Below, piece by piece: positions 21,901-32,209 of a stretch of 64,000 bases of DNA; positions within the stretch are counted from its first letter, which is position 1; every line of letters starts with the position of its first letter. A model generated the notes under the pieces. The model did not search any database, had not been told where the DNA came from, and saw only the letters and a list, made by a program, of their open reading frames with translations. The translations under genes and the position numbers were made by a program. The stretch is from the NCBI GenBank assembly GCA_032622095.1, contig CP136063.1:182941956-183005955 (forward strand). The letters are read 5' to 3'. Origin of the DNA: Siphonodentalium dalli. Taxonomy: Eukaryota; Mollusca; Scaphopoda; Gadilida; Siphonodentaliidae.

Positions 21901-24900
21901 TTCGGTCACATAATTATGAAATTTGTCATGGCTGTTGAAATTGACCTGTAGACGGGAACTTGTCATTTTGGGGTCATTCGGCAAAAAAACATGGCCACCG
22001 GTGGCCATCTTGGATTTTGAAATTAAATCCATTAGCACGAGCTACAGGCCTAAGTGTTCGTCTGATCATCATAAAAATTTATCGTGATGTTAATATTGAC
22101 ATATAGATGGGAACGAGCAATTTTGGAGGTCATTTGGCCATCAAACATGGTCGCCGGCAGCCATATTGGATTTTACTCTTTGCATGACTAAATCGTTTGG
22201 GCTGCAGATCGTACTTTCGGTCGGATCATTCTGAAATTTGTCATAGCTGTTTGACATGTAGATTGGAATGAGTCATTTTGGGGTCATTTGGCAAAAAAAC
22301 AATGGCATAAATGTCACCGCCAGCTGCACACCCTGCAGCCCTCATTTATTGATGAAATGTTTGCAATGAACATAATTTCAGCTATACATATACAACACAA
22401 AGCCTTTTACTGCACATCTTTAACGCTCCTTTTTCATCATTCTGTTCATTGCTCATCACAAAAATTTCACTTCTTCCCAAGTTGAGCTGCAGTGTCATTG
22501 ACACTTTCATTTATCATACCTCTCAATGACATGACAATAATACAGTGTATTTCTAATCCTATCATACGGATGTAGGGAGTCATTGGAAATTCTTGAAATG
22601 TACTCGCTGACTTACAATGTTCATGATTTTTGAAAAAACTACTTTTTTTATAATTTGAAGATGAAAAGATGTTTTTGCATGTAACTTACAGCGGTTCACC
22701 GGTGGGTCTTATACATTGTACATGTAACATGCCTCATTACCCATCCACCTCCCTTGTAATTGCATACCCCATGTTTTTTGGCAGCAAATTTCTAGTGATG
22801 AACTGATTATCTGTATTGGCTATCAGATCGGGTCGATATCCTACTTTAATATTAAATAAATGAAGGGAATTTCCAGAAAAAATAGCTACTATTTTACGCA
22901 CCTATCAGCCCTCCCTCACATATGGTGATATACTCATGATAACAACATCGATAGGAGACTGCTGGTACACTCATGACCCAAATAAACAATACAAAATTTA
23001 CCATAGTATCATATGCTTAATAATTAAAATATAAACTATATACAATGTACAATGTCTTGCGAGTGCTGAGTAGCACATGTTGAAAGCAAATAAGGAAATG
23101 TCAATAATTTTTGTGGGACATTGCAGGTGCTATTATTAAACAGAAGTTCAACTTCTGAAAAAGATTGAGTTTGTTTGGCAAATTGAAATTGACTCAAATG
23201 GATTATGGAGTGATTCCGTAATGAATGTTAAATCATTTTGCTAGGGTTTTGGGAATGTAAACTAAATCGTTTTTGGGACCAGGATACCAGTTCTTTGCCG
23301 ATATACTTTTCAATTGATACGGAAATTATTTCTGTATCTCCCAAACTTTTTTCACATACAAGACTTATCTGTATCTGTATCGGATCGGCCGATAATTCTA
23401 TTGAAAATATTGGCTATTGGCTTTACCAATAACCCCCATATTGTTACATCACTACAAATTTCTAGGATTCACAAAACTGGTATTATGTTTCGAATGAGTC
23501 ATTGAAACTTGTATTTTGATACCCAGGTTTGGCTCATGTATATATCCGATTCAATATTTGAATTGATTCGCGAATCTCTCTCCTGATTCTTGGGATTTAT
23601 GTCTATGTACTACTTTTTCACCATTGTTGTAGATCTATGAAAAGGGGCGATTTACCAGTCAGTTGCACAACTGGATGATAGGTCAAACCGTGGAGGTCCG
23701 AGGGCCATTTGGAAGCTTGAAATACACAAGAAACAAGGTAAGATAGCTATCATCACAGGCCTCAGAATATTGTGCTGGCTATTTGCAGAATGAGGTCTCC
23801 AGAGGGTGAATTTACTGACGCTACCCCACACAGCGGGCTAATGTCACCAAATTCATCATCTGGGGCCCTCATTCTGCATGGTGTCATCTGCTGTGGGAGA
23901 CATAGACCTTCACATATATAAGAGAATGCATTGGCCTAACAATATTTACCTGGGCCTTGTAAGCCAAAGCATTCTCTTATATATGTGAGGCTTCCTCTGG
24001 GAGACTTGCATATATAAGATAATGCACTGGGGGACAGGATCTTTAATGTTGCATCATGAAGGGCTTACATATCATTGTCAATGTATGGGGCAGAAAACAT
24101 GGGTGCCACAACACATATTTAGAAATATGTTTTTATTTTACATATATTTGCAATTTTCGTTGTATGACAGCAGAGCGCATGGGTGCCACAATACATATTT
24201 AGAAATGTGTTTTTAATAATGTATAATAACTTATAATAACTTAAATTAATGTGGCTTGAACATGCTGTCAACAAATCTCGACAACATTATTCATATATAT
24301 GAAAAGTGATGCATCATGCACAGTAACATCTTTGATGGTGAAATGCTTGTAAGAATTACATATATTCCAAACCGAAGGTGACGTCTCCATATTCACAACC
24401 GTGGTGTGAGACTGTGGTCAAACAGTCAGCATTAGTTATGTTAGCACAACTGTTTGAAATACACGCATCAGTTGTGGTTTTCATTTTTTTCAAATTCATT
24501 TCAATGATGTCCATAACCATTCAAATATCACAATGAATATTTTGATTATTTAACCCTTCTATGACTGGCACTTCATGAAATTTTGCGAAAATCCTGTGCC
24601 AATGCATTTTCTTATACATGTATATGCGAGTCTCCCATAGAGAGCCTTGCATATATAAGAGAATGCATTGGCCTAACAATATTTACATTGACCTTGTAAG
24701 CCAGTGCATTCTCTTATATATGCGAGGCTGCCCATGGGGACCTATTATCTGTGCATTTCCTGAGGGATAATTATTCATGAATGAGTGTTTAGTATAGCAA
24801 GGGTTAAGCCTTAACGTTAACTCTGCAAAACCTTCAAATATGAGACAATCCACATTACTTCCTAATAGCGCACTCTGTTTCTGTAAATTTCAGCCTCACG

Positions 24901-27900
24901 TCCTTTATCAATGACAATAATAAATGTATAATTTACAAATTGAGGATGTTTAACAATTAAGCATCCTCAATAAGTAAATTATACATTTGATATGGCTGTT
25001 GATGAAGTCAGGAGGCAAAAAGCTACAGAATAAAGATTGCATTGTTATTTATCGTGTCTACACGAAGTCCCTTAACCTGGACATGATTCCACTTACCTAC
25101 ATTACTCAATTGAACCCTTTATATACTAAATTCTGATTGACGAGTAGTTCCCTTAGGAAATGTTCAGATAATAAGTTCAATAAACGATAGGTCGTTTGTT
25201 AATCCCATACTTATTATCTGCACATTTTCCATCAATGAATAACAATCCTTCCACATATATTATAATTTTGTCTATCTGTGTCTTCTGCTCACATCTTCCG
25301 AGCATCCCTCCGAATGAATAATGGGCCATTCCATGGTACACTTTTACAGGGAGAACCCATTTATTAATGAAAGTGTAAATTTGGCTCTTGAAGATTGCAG
25401 TAATGCCCTAAATAATCGACTCCTTAAACACAGCAGAATTATGGGTGACTTTTCAGGATTTAGTCGGATATATGACTTGTTGCCATTCATCGGAAAGCTC
25501 TCACTGAGAGCTTTCCAATGAATGGCAACAAGCCATATTTCCGAAATTTCCGAATAAATCCTGAAAAGTTACCCATAATTCTGATGTGTTTAAGGAGTCG
25601 ATTATTTAGGGCATTACTGTATATGTCCCATTATTTTTTTCATTAGTTGACTCTTGTTTTGTAGTATAAGAAGCTGTACATGCTAGCGGCAGGGACTGGT
25701 ATTGCCCCCATGTCGCAGGTCATTGAGTCGATACTTAACGATGCTGATGATGAGACTGTGGTGAGATTGCTGTACTCCTGCTGCAGTTATAGAGAGATCC
25801 TCCTCCGAGAGTCCATCAGTCAGTGGTCGCGATACTGGAACTTCAGTGTTGAATACTACCTCAGCAAGGTCACTAATCTAAAAGCCCTTACATATGGTGT
25901 GTTAACCCTTTCTATGCTAAATGGATTCTCCCAGTCAGTTAAAAAGTGTATATCGGAATGCTCTATTATTGATTTGGAGGGATGTTAAGTGATAAAAGCA
26001 GATGACAAATCAATAATAGTGCAGAAGGAGCTCAATTTATTGAAGGAAATGTTTTGAAAATAAGTTCGACAAATGACCTCTTGTCGTTTGTTGAACTTAT
26101 TATCTGAACATTTCCAAAGGAATAACTACTCATCAATGATACTTTAGTATACAAAGGGTTAACAACCATTTCTACATTATCAGAATAAAAACTGTTAAGT
26201 TTATTGTTGTCAGACATTGGGTCTTCTGTTTTTCTTGTGTTAAATATATGAACTGATAGACGATGTTCAATCATTTCAATCAGAAGTAAATATGAACCGA
26301 GTACCATGTTTACTCAAATAGTCTTGATTTTTATCGAATTTCTTTGAAAAACATGGCCGCCAGATTTGAATCCATCAGCACACCCTGCAGTCCACATTTC
26401 CGTTAGATGGAAGCTCTTGTATTTCAATGAAAAACTTCTTGGATTTTACTTTTTGCATGACTAAATCCTTCATCACCATACATACCACATCCATCAAGGG
26501 TTGGCGCTGGACGAAAATTTTCTCTTGCCAATTTTTTTTTGCGAAATTAAAAATATATTTGCCAAATTTAATTGCATGTATAATTTGGAAAATTATCGTG
26601 TTTTTATCTTTGTTATATACTGTAAATACATACCACAGACACAGGTAAAATGAGCTAATAGAAAAGCAAGTTAGTATTTTTAATAGATATCAAAGTAGCA
26701 ATAAATATCTAAGCGACATCTGCCTGGAAACTACGTTTAATCTTGCTGCATCAAGCATACATATTATTTCACCTTGTATTACAGTAATGCTCTAAGTAAT
26801 TGACTTCTTAACCACAGCAGAATTATGGGTAACTTTTCAGGATTTAGTCGGAAATATGGCTTGTTGCCATTCATCGGAAAGCTCTTGGGGAGAGCTTTCC
26901 GATGAATGGCAACAAGCCATATTTCCGACTAAATCCTGAAAAGTTACCCATAATTCTGCTGTGGTTAAGAAGTCGATTACTTAGAGCATTACTGTACTTC
27001 TGAAATCAACAAGCCATAAATTAATCCGTCGTCATTCACATTCGACTGATTAACCTATTGTCTTTTACTCGCTGACATCATAAATATGTGCTATATAATA
27101 TCGCCATTAAAATGCATTGTTACAATGACTACATGCATCCATAATCCAAACGGACAAAGGGAGGATTAACTGTCAAAACAAATTAATAATTACCTTTTGC
27201 GGTCTCTACATTGAGATCATGTTACAAAGTACTTACAACGCCCTCAATGAATTATTTACAGAACATCGTTTTTGTCCAAGTCATGTTTTAACCACTGTCG
27301 ATTAACTTTTTGATGAAAGTTTGATTATGACAGAAAGATGGGATTGCCGTTTTGTGAAAACTAAAGAAGATTGCATATAACTGTTGACATAACACTGCTG
27401 ACTGAGCTACATGTAAATTGATAGATTTCTTGTTTTTATTTCCCATTGTATTGTCTGTAATTTGGCTAGGCTAGACTAGACTAGACCAGATAGTTCACAT
27501 CCCATAATTAAAAACTCATTTGCCAAAATGTTTTTCAAATATTGCCAAATGAAAATATTTTTTGCCATTGGCAAATTTGGGAAGCGGCAGCGCGAACCCT
27601 GCATCCATCATCTGATTGTCACCAAACACCATATGAATCTTGCGGGTTACATCTGGTTGCATCATCAATTTAATCCCTTCATTGTTTTATTTTAACTTTT
27701 CTTATTCTTAATGCTCTCATTAACTGCATTTTCAAAATTATTCCGTCTGCAAGTTGAGCTACAGTGTCTTTGACACTTTCCTTGTTTCCATCTGACACTT
27801 TAAAGATGCATAATCTGAATTAATCCCAAATGACTATTATTTTGGCTTCTGGGGTGAAAAATATTTGATTCGAGTCGAGGAACCCACCTATCAAATCTCA

Positions 27901-29356
27901 GAGTGATCAGATATTGATTTTTGAAATTTGTTATTTCTCGAAATGATTAATTATTTGTGGCCCAGAAAAGAGATGTCAAGCCGATGGTCTCCGACAAAAT
28001 TGCGGATGAAGATGGATAACTCTAAAATCAAGTGGTAATACAGCCAAATTTCATGATAGGCAAGTAATAATTTGCCCATATTTCGTTGAACAACATGTTG
28101 ATAAATAACACATTTTGGGAAATTTTATACCATAGTTGACAGTAGTTAGCATTATTTTGTTGTAATTAATTGATTCTGATAACAAAATCGTATTTTAAAG
28201 AAATGTTGTTGTTGTTGTAACTTGATGATATGGGGACCGTCTGATCGGATCGAGTACCCTTAAATACAGCACTCATTATGTTGTCTTGTGAGAGCTCCGA
28301 TGATTATAGTTTATCCTAAATCGGCAATAGATGCTGAAATTGCAGTTGACATGCCACTTCCAAATTCTTTTCATGATGATTCATTGCTGATTCCGTGCTT
28401 TTGCACAACGACACTGTATATTGTAAATTATGTATGACGTCATGATATTACTTTAGCTATTGTTTTCATAGGCATCTTACTATTTTGAAATGCCACCTGG
28501 GAAAGACAAGTTGGCTATACTTTATGCTGATATTCATATGTCAATCTGGCTGTGAAGATGTCATCGGGAATATACCAAAGGTCCCCAAAACAATAATTGA
28601 CCCACCCCCAATAAATACATAATTATTGTATTATTTTGGGATGGGGTAAATATTAGTTGATCTGTGGAATATACTTGTATGATCACTATGATGGTTAGCC
28701 ACTGTAATTTTATTGAAAGGCTCTTTTTGTATATTATTACAAGGCCCTATAATATTCAAGGCCTAATAATTCTTTAAGCCAGTTGATTGGTATAACAATG
28801 ATACAAAATTCACAAACGCTGCATGGCGTTGGACACACAATTCGGTTGTACGGAAACAGAGGCCTATTAACCCTTTCATGACGGGACCTGCACTGGTGCA
28901 GCATTAAAGATAGTGTGCCAGTGCATTCTCTTATATATGCGAGTCTGGGGCCTCAAATATTTAAGAGAATGCACTGGCATACAATGTCAAGGTAAATATT
29001 GTTTGGCCAATGTATTCTCTTATATACATGTACAGCATGTATGCGAAGCTCCCAAATGGGAGACTTGCATATATAAGAGAATCCATTGGCACAGGTTTTT
29101 TTGGCAAAACTTCCTTTCACATTGACTGTTTCTGCCTTTATTTAACCTACAGGAGGAAGCAAGTTGTCCGTCAGCACCATACAGATATGGAGATAAAATA
29201 AACTTTGGTAGACTCAACAAGCAAGCACTGATACAGGAAATTCCTTCGCTATCAGATGTGTTTGTTCTTCTTTGTGGAACAAGGACTTACGATGATGATA
29301 TGCTACACATCCTCAAAGAACTTGGATTGTCAGATAAACAGATCCATAAATTCTAA
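15776..29356 (+). CDS. CYB5RL: NADH-cytochrome b5 reductase-like protein, complete six-exon gene
   Basis: Exons 15776-15979, 16898-17040, 19882-19972, 23633-23737, 25665-25868 and 29153-29356 join in frame to 316 codons; human CYB5RL is about the same length. All introns are GT-AG. Residues about 26-52 carry the Cys-rich oxidoreductase-like N-terminal module (DSDCCGSGCVPC, cysteines 30, 31, 35, 38). FAD-domain motifs follow: RQFTP (127-131, with Phe where the family usually has Tyr), GRFTSQL (151-157) and RGPFG (169-173). The NADH domain has GTGIAPM (191-197) and LLCG (288-291), and the chain ends in Phe like other b5 reductases. The expected reaction is FAD-dependent electron transfer from NADH to a b5-type haem acceptor; the substrate of CYB5RL itself is not established. 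No signal peptide or membrane helix is evident. The introns hold many transposons. Confidence 0.9.
16084..16190. mobile_element. Palindromic MITE, copy B (left arm only)
   Basis: Carries TACAGTAATGCCCTAAATAA through atcggaaagctctc, then unrelated sequence; the right arm is missing. Lies in CYB5RL intron 1. Confidence 0.88.
16191..16897. other. CYB5RL intron 1 remainder
   Basis: No further exon seen. A fragment resembling the diverged tandem family (ctttttgtttccagatgataac) lies near 16670-16790. Confidence 0.4.
16898..17040 (+). CDS. CYB5RL: CYB5RL-like exon 2
   Basis: Acceptor ttgacag before 16898 (a TGA in frame directly upstream forces a splice), donor AG|gtttgt in phase 2. Encodes KYRIIDIQDETGTTKLFKF and GLNPGQHIIVR, the start of the FAD-binding barrel. 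Confidence 0.85.
17142..17640. repeat. Two tandem copies of a unit of about 245 bp
   Basis: ccgattgarcccaa starts each copy (about 17156 and 17408). Shared inner blocks include gaccattcgcgarcc, cgaccactccttcaccc and ggggattgatgggttaatcg. They differ at scattered sites. In CYB5RL intron 2. Confidence 0.82.
17640..18000. repeat. Tandem repeat, two units of about 130-140 bp, with a terminal tail
   Basis: Each unit contains tttgtcc, then gaccttgaca, then gggtacc, then aaatgaccttgggcgatat. It ends in a palindromic cccgccagtggcggg tail and appears to be the right part of the same element as the 245-bp repeats. In CYB5RL intron 2. Confidence 0.7.
18016..18128. mobile_element. Hairpin MITE-like sequence
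   Basis: gtagtttgagtgtgttttat and the following bases pair with ataaaacacactcaaaactac, with ctgtggc/gccacag deeper in the stem. The stem is about 40 bp with a loop of about 20. Confidence 0.7.
18138..18323. mobile_element. Palindromic MITE, copy C
   Basis: Same family as copy A; TACAGTAATGCCCTAATTAA to gggattactgta, with a shortened centre. In CYB5RL intron 2. Confidence 0.88.
18600..19060. repeat. Interspersed family with gaatgaggtccccagaggg arms, copy 1
   Basis: Contains gacctcattctgcatggcct, then agttcccagatggtg, then gcattgtgtcatc, then aatttggggatatag, then gcagaatgaggtccccagag. Other copies lie near 23758, 36436, 39655, 41985, 58978, 63130 and 63750. Each carries internal inverted gaatgaggtcc...ggacctcattc modules. 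Confidence 0.72.
19157..19304. mobile_element. TTAA-type MITE family 2, copy 1 (internally deleted)
   Basis: CCCTTTCTATACTAACTGG at the left, with the complement at the right ending in aaaggg then TTAA. The left flank is TAAA, a decayed TTAA. piggyBac-like by TTAA target and CCC termini. Confidence 0.72.
19411..19865. repeat. Interspersed repeat ending gattgagtacctttaaa, copy 1
   Basis: Starts tttaaagatgcataatcc and ends gaatcggattgagtaccttt; internal marks are cacctatcaaagctca and atggataactctaaaatc. Related copies lie at 27799-28265, 32929-33377 (opposite orientation) and 50823-51723. It abuts the exon 3 acceptor of CYB5RL. Confidence 0.78.
19882..19972 (+). CDS. CYB5RL: CYB5RL-like exon 3
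   Basis: Acceptor ttttttcttccag, phase 2 entry; donor AGG|gtaggt, phase 0. Encodes the FAD motif RQFTPVG and EGEFSLLIR. The acceptor is only about 16 bases downstream of an interspersed repeat end. Confidence 0.88.
19973..20504. other. CYB5RL intron 3, first part
   Basis: No exon seen; begins with the donor gtaggt. Contains CCATCCATCC microsatellite-like sequence near 20385-20410. Confidence 0.4.
20505..20720. repeat. Fragment of a diverged tandem-repeat family
   Basis: tatacgcccgtttaaaaaaaatgg, then ccgtccgtctgtcg, then gatgataacttta; the same start occurs near 13290 and, in variant form, near 33960. Confidence 0.6.
21325..22515. repeat. Large interspersed repeat with tandem units of about 190 bp
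   Basis: Begins with gtaaagtttgagctaatgcc and tggtatccgtcgtccgtgtg; ends with caagttgagctgcagtgtca. Inside, five to six diverged units each contain a gctacaggtcgtac-type block, then atgaaatttgtcat, then gacatgtagatgggaa, then ggccatcttggatttt. Related copies: 30318-30985, 36250-36435 (part), 59730-60412, and fragments at 26340-26470 and 27740-27795. Non-coding; in CYB5RL intron 3. Confidence 0.8.
22516..23632. other. CYB5RL intron 3, last part
   Basis: No repeat end or exon recognised until the exon 4 acceptor. Confidence 0.35.
23633..23737 (+). CDS. CYB5RL: CYB5RL-like exon 4
   Basis: Acceptor cattgttgtag, donor AAG|gtaaga, phase 0 both sides. Encodes IYEKGRFTSQLHNWMIGQTV and RGPFGSLKY. 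Confidence 0.92.
23758..24070. repeat. Fragments of the gaatgaggtcc family and of TTAA MITE family 1
   Basis: 23758-23900 has tgcagaatgaggtctccaga and its inverted partner ggggccctcattctgca. 23910-24060 has atataagagaatgcattggc arms facing each other. In CYB5RL intron 4. Confidence 0.6.
24550..24807. mobile_element. TTAA MITE, chimera of family 1 (left) and family 2 (right)
   Basis: TTAA at both ends. The left two-thirds has the gaatgcattggc/gccagtgcattctctta inverted arms of family 1, while the right end (tgcatttcctgaggg ... tttagtatagcaaggg) belongs to family 2. Confidence 0.65.
24893..25017. mobile_element. Foldback hairpin element
   Basis: aaatgtataatttacaaattgaggatg pairs in part with catcctcaataagtaaattatacattt; outer cctcacgtcc/aggagg also pair. 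About 125 bp in all. Confidence 0.6.
25111..25325. mobile_element. TTAA MITE family 2, copy (degraded)
   Basis: Starts TGAACCCTTTATATACTAAA; contains gttcagataataagttcaat and its inverse. The right end is not clear. Confidence 0.5.
25396..25621. mobile_element. Palindromic MITE, copy D
   Basis: Both arms present, CAGTAATGCCCTAAATAATC to its complement gggcattactg with agctctcactgagagct at the centre. It ends 43 bases before CYB5RL exon 5. Confidence 0.9.
25665..25868 (+). CDS. CYB5RL: CYB5RL-like exon 5
   Basis: Acceptor cttgttttgtag, donor AGCAAG|gtcact, phase 0. Encodes KKLYMLAAGTGIAPM and the Rossmann-like NADH-binding part. A TTAA MITE starts 33 bases beyond the donor. Confidence 0.92.
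25902..26162. mobile_element. TTAA MITE family 2, copy with intact TTAA on both sides
   Basis: TTAA|CCCTTTCTATGCTAAATG at the left and ctttagtatacaaaggg|TTAA at the right. A subterminal inverted pair tgttgaacttattatctgaa lies inside. It starts 33 bases after the exon 5 donor. Confidence 0.82.
26496..27601. mobile_element. hAT-like transposon relic, 1106 bp, with 8-bp TSD
   Basis: Left end AAGGGTTGGCGCTG, right end the complement of CAGGGTTCGCGCTGCC. CATCCATC is duplicated at 26488-26495 and 27602-27609. A second, shorter member is at 32210-32698. No transposase is recognised. MITE copy E (26780-26996) is nested inside. Confidence 0.82.
26780..26996. mobile_element. Palindromic MITE, copy E (subfamily 2)
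   Basis: Nearly perfect hairpin of 217 bp with TACAGTAATGCTCTAAGTAA at the left end and the exact complement at the right. Differs from copy A-type elements by GCTCTAAG for GCCCTAAA and by CTTC for CTCC, in both arms. Confidence 0.93.
27799..28265. repeat. Interspersed repeat ending gagtaccctt, copy 2
   Basis: tttaaagatgcataatctg to gatcggatcgagtacccttaa; same family as 19411-19865. In CYB5RL intron 5. Confidence 0.75.
28266..28866. other. CYB5RL intron 5, unassigned part
   Basis: No element end recognised. An acceptor-like ttgttttcatag at about 28459-28471 is followed by 27 open codons and a TGA; its status as an alternative exon is unsupported. Confidence 0.3.
28867..29120. mobile_element. 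TTAA MITE family 1, copy
   Basis: TTAA|CCCTTTCATGACGGGACCTG at the left; inverted arms with gtgcattctcttatatatgc inside. The right end is degraded near 29115, about 35 bases before exon 6 of CYB5RL. Confidence 0.75.
29153..29356 (+). CDS. CYB5RL: CYB5RL-like exon 6 (stop codon)
   Basis: Acceptor tatttaacctacag; encodes EEASCPSAPYRYGDKINFGR, LLCGTRTYDDD and ends SDKQIHKF followed by TAA. The half-MITE at 29378 lies 21 bases after the stop, within the likely 3' UTR. Confidence 0.92.
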   Translation, partial: EEASCPSAPYRYGDKINFGRLNKQALIQEIPSLSDVFVLLCGTRTYDDDMLHILKELGLSDKQIHKF

Positions 29357-29377
29357 TGATGATTGGATACTCGCTCT

Positions 29378-29478
29378 AGTAATGCCCTAAATAATCGTCT
29401 CCTTAACCACAGCAGAATTATTGGTAACTTCTCAGGATTTAGTTGGAAATATGGCTTGATGCCATTCATCGGAAAGCT
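29378..29478. mobile_element. Palindromic MITE, copy F (left arm only), in likely 3' UTR
   Basis: agtaatgccctaaataatcg to cattcatcggaaagct; single-armed, beginning 21 bases after the CYB5RL stop codon. Confidence 0.85.
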
Positions 29479-29871
29479 TAAACATATTTTTATTGTAATA
29501 TAATATTACAAGAGGGATCGGGGCAAAAGTTTTGACAACTTACATCCACCTCTCTCCCATTAACATTTTAACAAATACAATGTAGATGTAGTCCAAAGTT
29601 TAACACATGATTTTGTGGTTGATGTTTCTGAATATTCGCTCAGATAGTCATCACCATGTTAACATGGCAATCATGCTTTCACAGCTTAGATCTTCTCCCC
29701 AACATACCTAATTTCACGCAAATTATTCTTAACTACATGTATTTCATGGCCAGTAGATATTTACCAGAATTAAGTCATGTTCGTCTGCAACTATGAGGTA
29801 CGTCAGTCAGACTTGTTGGAGCAAACTTCTTGTTCTTTTTTTTGTTACACAATCAAATTTGTTAACCCTTC
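29479..29871. other. Downstream flank of CYB5RL
   Basis: No AATAAA polyadenylation signal and no further gene recognised. Confidence 0.3.
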
Positions 29872-30085
29872 CATGACTGGAGCTTCCTGAAATGTTGTGT
29901 GAAAACCCTGTGCCAATGTATACTCTTATATATCCGAGTCTCACATATATCAGAGAACACATTGGCCTAACATTATCTAAATTGACATTGTAAGCCATTT
30001 GTGGGAGACTCGCACATATAAGAGAATGCACTGGCACATGATCTTTAATGCTGCACCAGCAGAGCTCCCATCATGAAAGGGTTAA
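29872..30085. mobile_element. TTAA MITE family 1, copy with TTAA on both sides
   Basis: TTAA|CCCTTCCATGACTGGAGC at the left and ccatcatgaaaggg|TTAA at the right; inverted arms aagagaatgcactggca inside. Confidence 0.85.
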
Positions 30086-30317
30086 CTGCACTTTGCAGTT
30101 TGAAGCCTCAAACTATACTTAGTAATTCTCACTTCTACCACAATACGGTCCACTTCCAGGTATAAAAATGGGTCTAAATATGCTAAATAATCTTATATGT
30201 AATTTACCCCCCCCCCCCCCACCTCCCCTGAAGATCTTATTGGAGTCATAGATTCTAGAAGTGACAAGGACCCAACTTTCCTTCGGCATGAAACAAGACA
30301 GTTCTTGGTCGTTTTTA

Positions 30318-30985
30318 GCTCAACTTTACTTTGTAAAGTTTGAGCTATTGCCATGGCTTGGTATCCGTCGTCCGTGTGTAAGTGTACATGTAAATATAGG
30401 CTACAGGTCGTACCGTTGGTCGGATCATTATGAAATTTGTCATAGCTGTTGACATTGACATGTACATTTAGATGGGAACGAGTCATTTTGGCGTCATTTG
30501 GGAAAAAAACATGGTCGCCAGTGGCCATCTTGGATTTCAAAATTCAATCCATTAGCACGGGCTACAGGTCGTACTTGTCATGGGTATTAATATTGACATG
30601 TAGATGGGAATGAGTAATTTTGGGGTCTTTGGCCAAAAATCATGGCCGCCAGTAGCCATCTTGGATTTTACTCTTTGCATGACTAAATCATTTGGAACGG
30701 GCAAAAGGTCGTACCTTTGGTCGGATCATTATGAAATTTGTCACGGCTGTTAACAATGACATGTAGATGGGAACACGTCTTTTGGGGTCAATCAGCAAAA
30801 AAACATGGCCACCAGCAGTCATCTTGGATTTTACTCTTTTGCATGACTAAATCCTTTGACACAGGCTACATGCCGTATCTTTTGTCGGATCATCATGAAA
30901 TTTTTCATGGATGTTAACATTGACATGTAAATGGGAACGAGTCATTTTGGGGTCATTCGGCAATTTTTTTTACTCTTTGCATAAC
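30318..30985. repeat. Large interspersed tandem-unit repeat, copy 2
   Basis: Starts gctcaactttactttgtaaa and tatccgtcgtccgtgtg; three to four units with gacatgtagatgggaa and ggccatcttggatttt. A polyC tract of about 15 lies before it at about 30208. Confidence 0.75.
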
Positions 30986-31527
30986 TAGACCATTCAACTT
31001 TCCACATTCCTAATCAATCCATGAACATAAGGAGTATAATTCTCACTTCTGTGCATAATATTTGAAACAGTTGATAACCCTCAATTTTTCTCTGAGTATA
31101 TAACAGACTGCAATATGATATTTTGTGTATGTACCCCTTGGGTCAGTCACACCTCTAGTTACTTCTAAAATTTAGTATAGAACCATAAAATTGTCTTTCT
31201 CCTCAACCAGGAGAAATATCAATATGAAAATTTTTCTTATATTTAGTGAACATTATTGCACAAGATTGTTGTGGTGCAATGTAAGAGAGTCATCAGGTTT
31301 GAGTTTAACTTGCGGCATAACAAGTGAGTGCGATAATGTTCACCTCCTTCACAAGTCTGTAGTTCTGTATTTATTACACAACGACAGTCAATATTCTGTT
31401 GTATCAAATAATTGTATCTATATGGTTTCAATACAAGTTTGTCATCTACTCAACACAATATGAGGATGAACCATTATTACAGTTAACCTGGGTTTTTCAT
31501 GCATACCATCATTTATGGCACCCAAGC
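30986..31527. other. Intergenic DNA, nothing recognised
   Basis: A 90-codon frame at 31191-31463 has no recognisable domain or splice support. Confidence 0.3.
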
Positions 31528-31687
31528 TACAGTAATGCCCTAAATAATCGACTCCTTAACCACAGCAGAATTATGGGTAATGAAAGAGCTTTCCGATGAA
31601 TGGCATCAAGCCATATTTCCGACTAAATCCTGAAAAATTACCCATAATTCTGCTGTTAAGTAGTCGATTATTTAGGGCATTACTGTA
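31528..31687. mobile_element. Palindromic MITE, copy G (internal deletion in left arm)
   Basis: TACAGTAATGCCCTAAATAA to attatgggtaatgaaagagc, then the right arm complete to ggcattactgta; about 60 bp of the left arm is missing. Confidence 0.88.
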
Positions 31688-31688
31688 G

Positions 31689-31841
31689 GTGCAACGTTTC
31701 AAACCATACATACATATATCACTGGGGTTGCGGCTGACGCAGTTAAACCCAACTGATTTCAATTTTTTTTGAAATCAGATGCATTTAACTGCGTCAACCA
31801 CAACCCCAGTGATATATCTATGGTTTGAAATATTGCACCCT
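31689..31841. mobile_element. Foldback hairpin element
   Basis: tgcaacgtttcaaaccatac and cactggggttg...ctgacgcagttaaa pair with the complementary right half ending in tggtttgaaatattgca; stem about 70 bp with an AT-rich centre at aattttttttgaaatc. Confidence 0.75.
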
Positions 31842-32209
31842 ACCCGATAACCGCATGCATTGACCACATGCGTCAGCCGCAGGTCTGTGAAAGCAGCTTT
31901 ATACACACACAGGTATTGACAATACCAATGTTATCTCCAGAGAAATAATTGTTTTGTGTTTCATATAAAATTTTATTTTCTGGGAATAGGATGTTTTTAG
32001 AAGCCCATGGTATGTGAAGTTGTCATATGTTACTTTATATTTGTTTTTTATACTTGTTAAATTTGTTTAATCAAAATAAAATTTATTTTTGTGCCAAAGA
32101 CTCTTTTTACTTGCATCAATGACAAGGGAAGTCCACATCACATTTGAAGGTCAAATTGTTTAAGACGACAACATATATCCAACAGTCTTATGTCATTTTT
32201 GGTTGGCAT
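31842..32209. other. Intergenic DNA, nothing recognised
   Basis: No gene or element end seen. Confidence 0.3.

Noticed and set aside
25868-25900. Alternative exon 5 donor at tatg|gtgtgt
   Set aside because: Phase 1 does not match the phase 0 entry of exon 6, whereas AGCAAG|gtcact restores the family alignment.
28471-28555. Possible alternative last exon in CYB5RL intron 5 (27 open codons after ttttcatag)
   Set aside because: It is short, has no family similarity, and joining it would delete the conserved C-terminal NADH-binding segment coded by exon 6.
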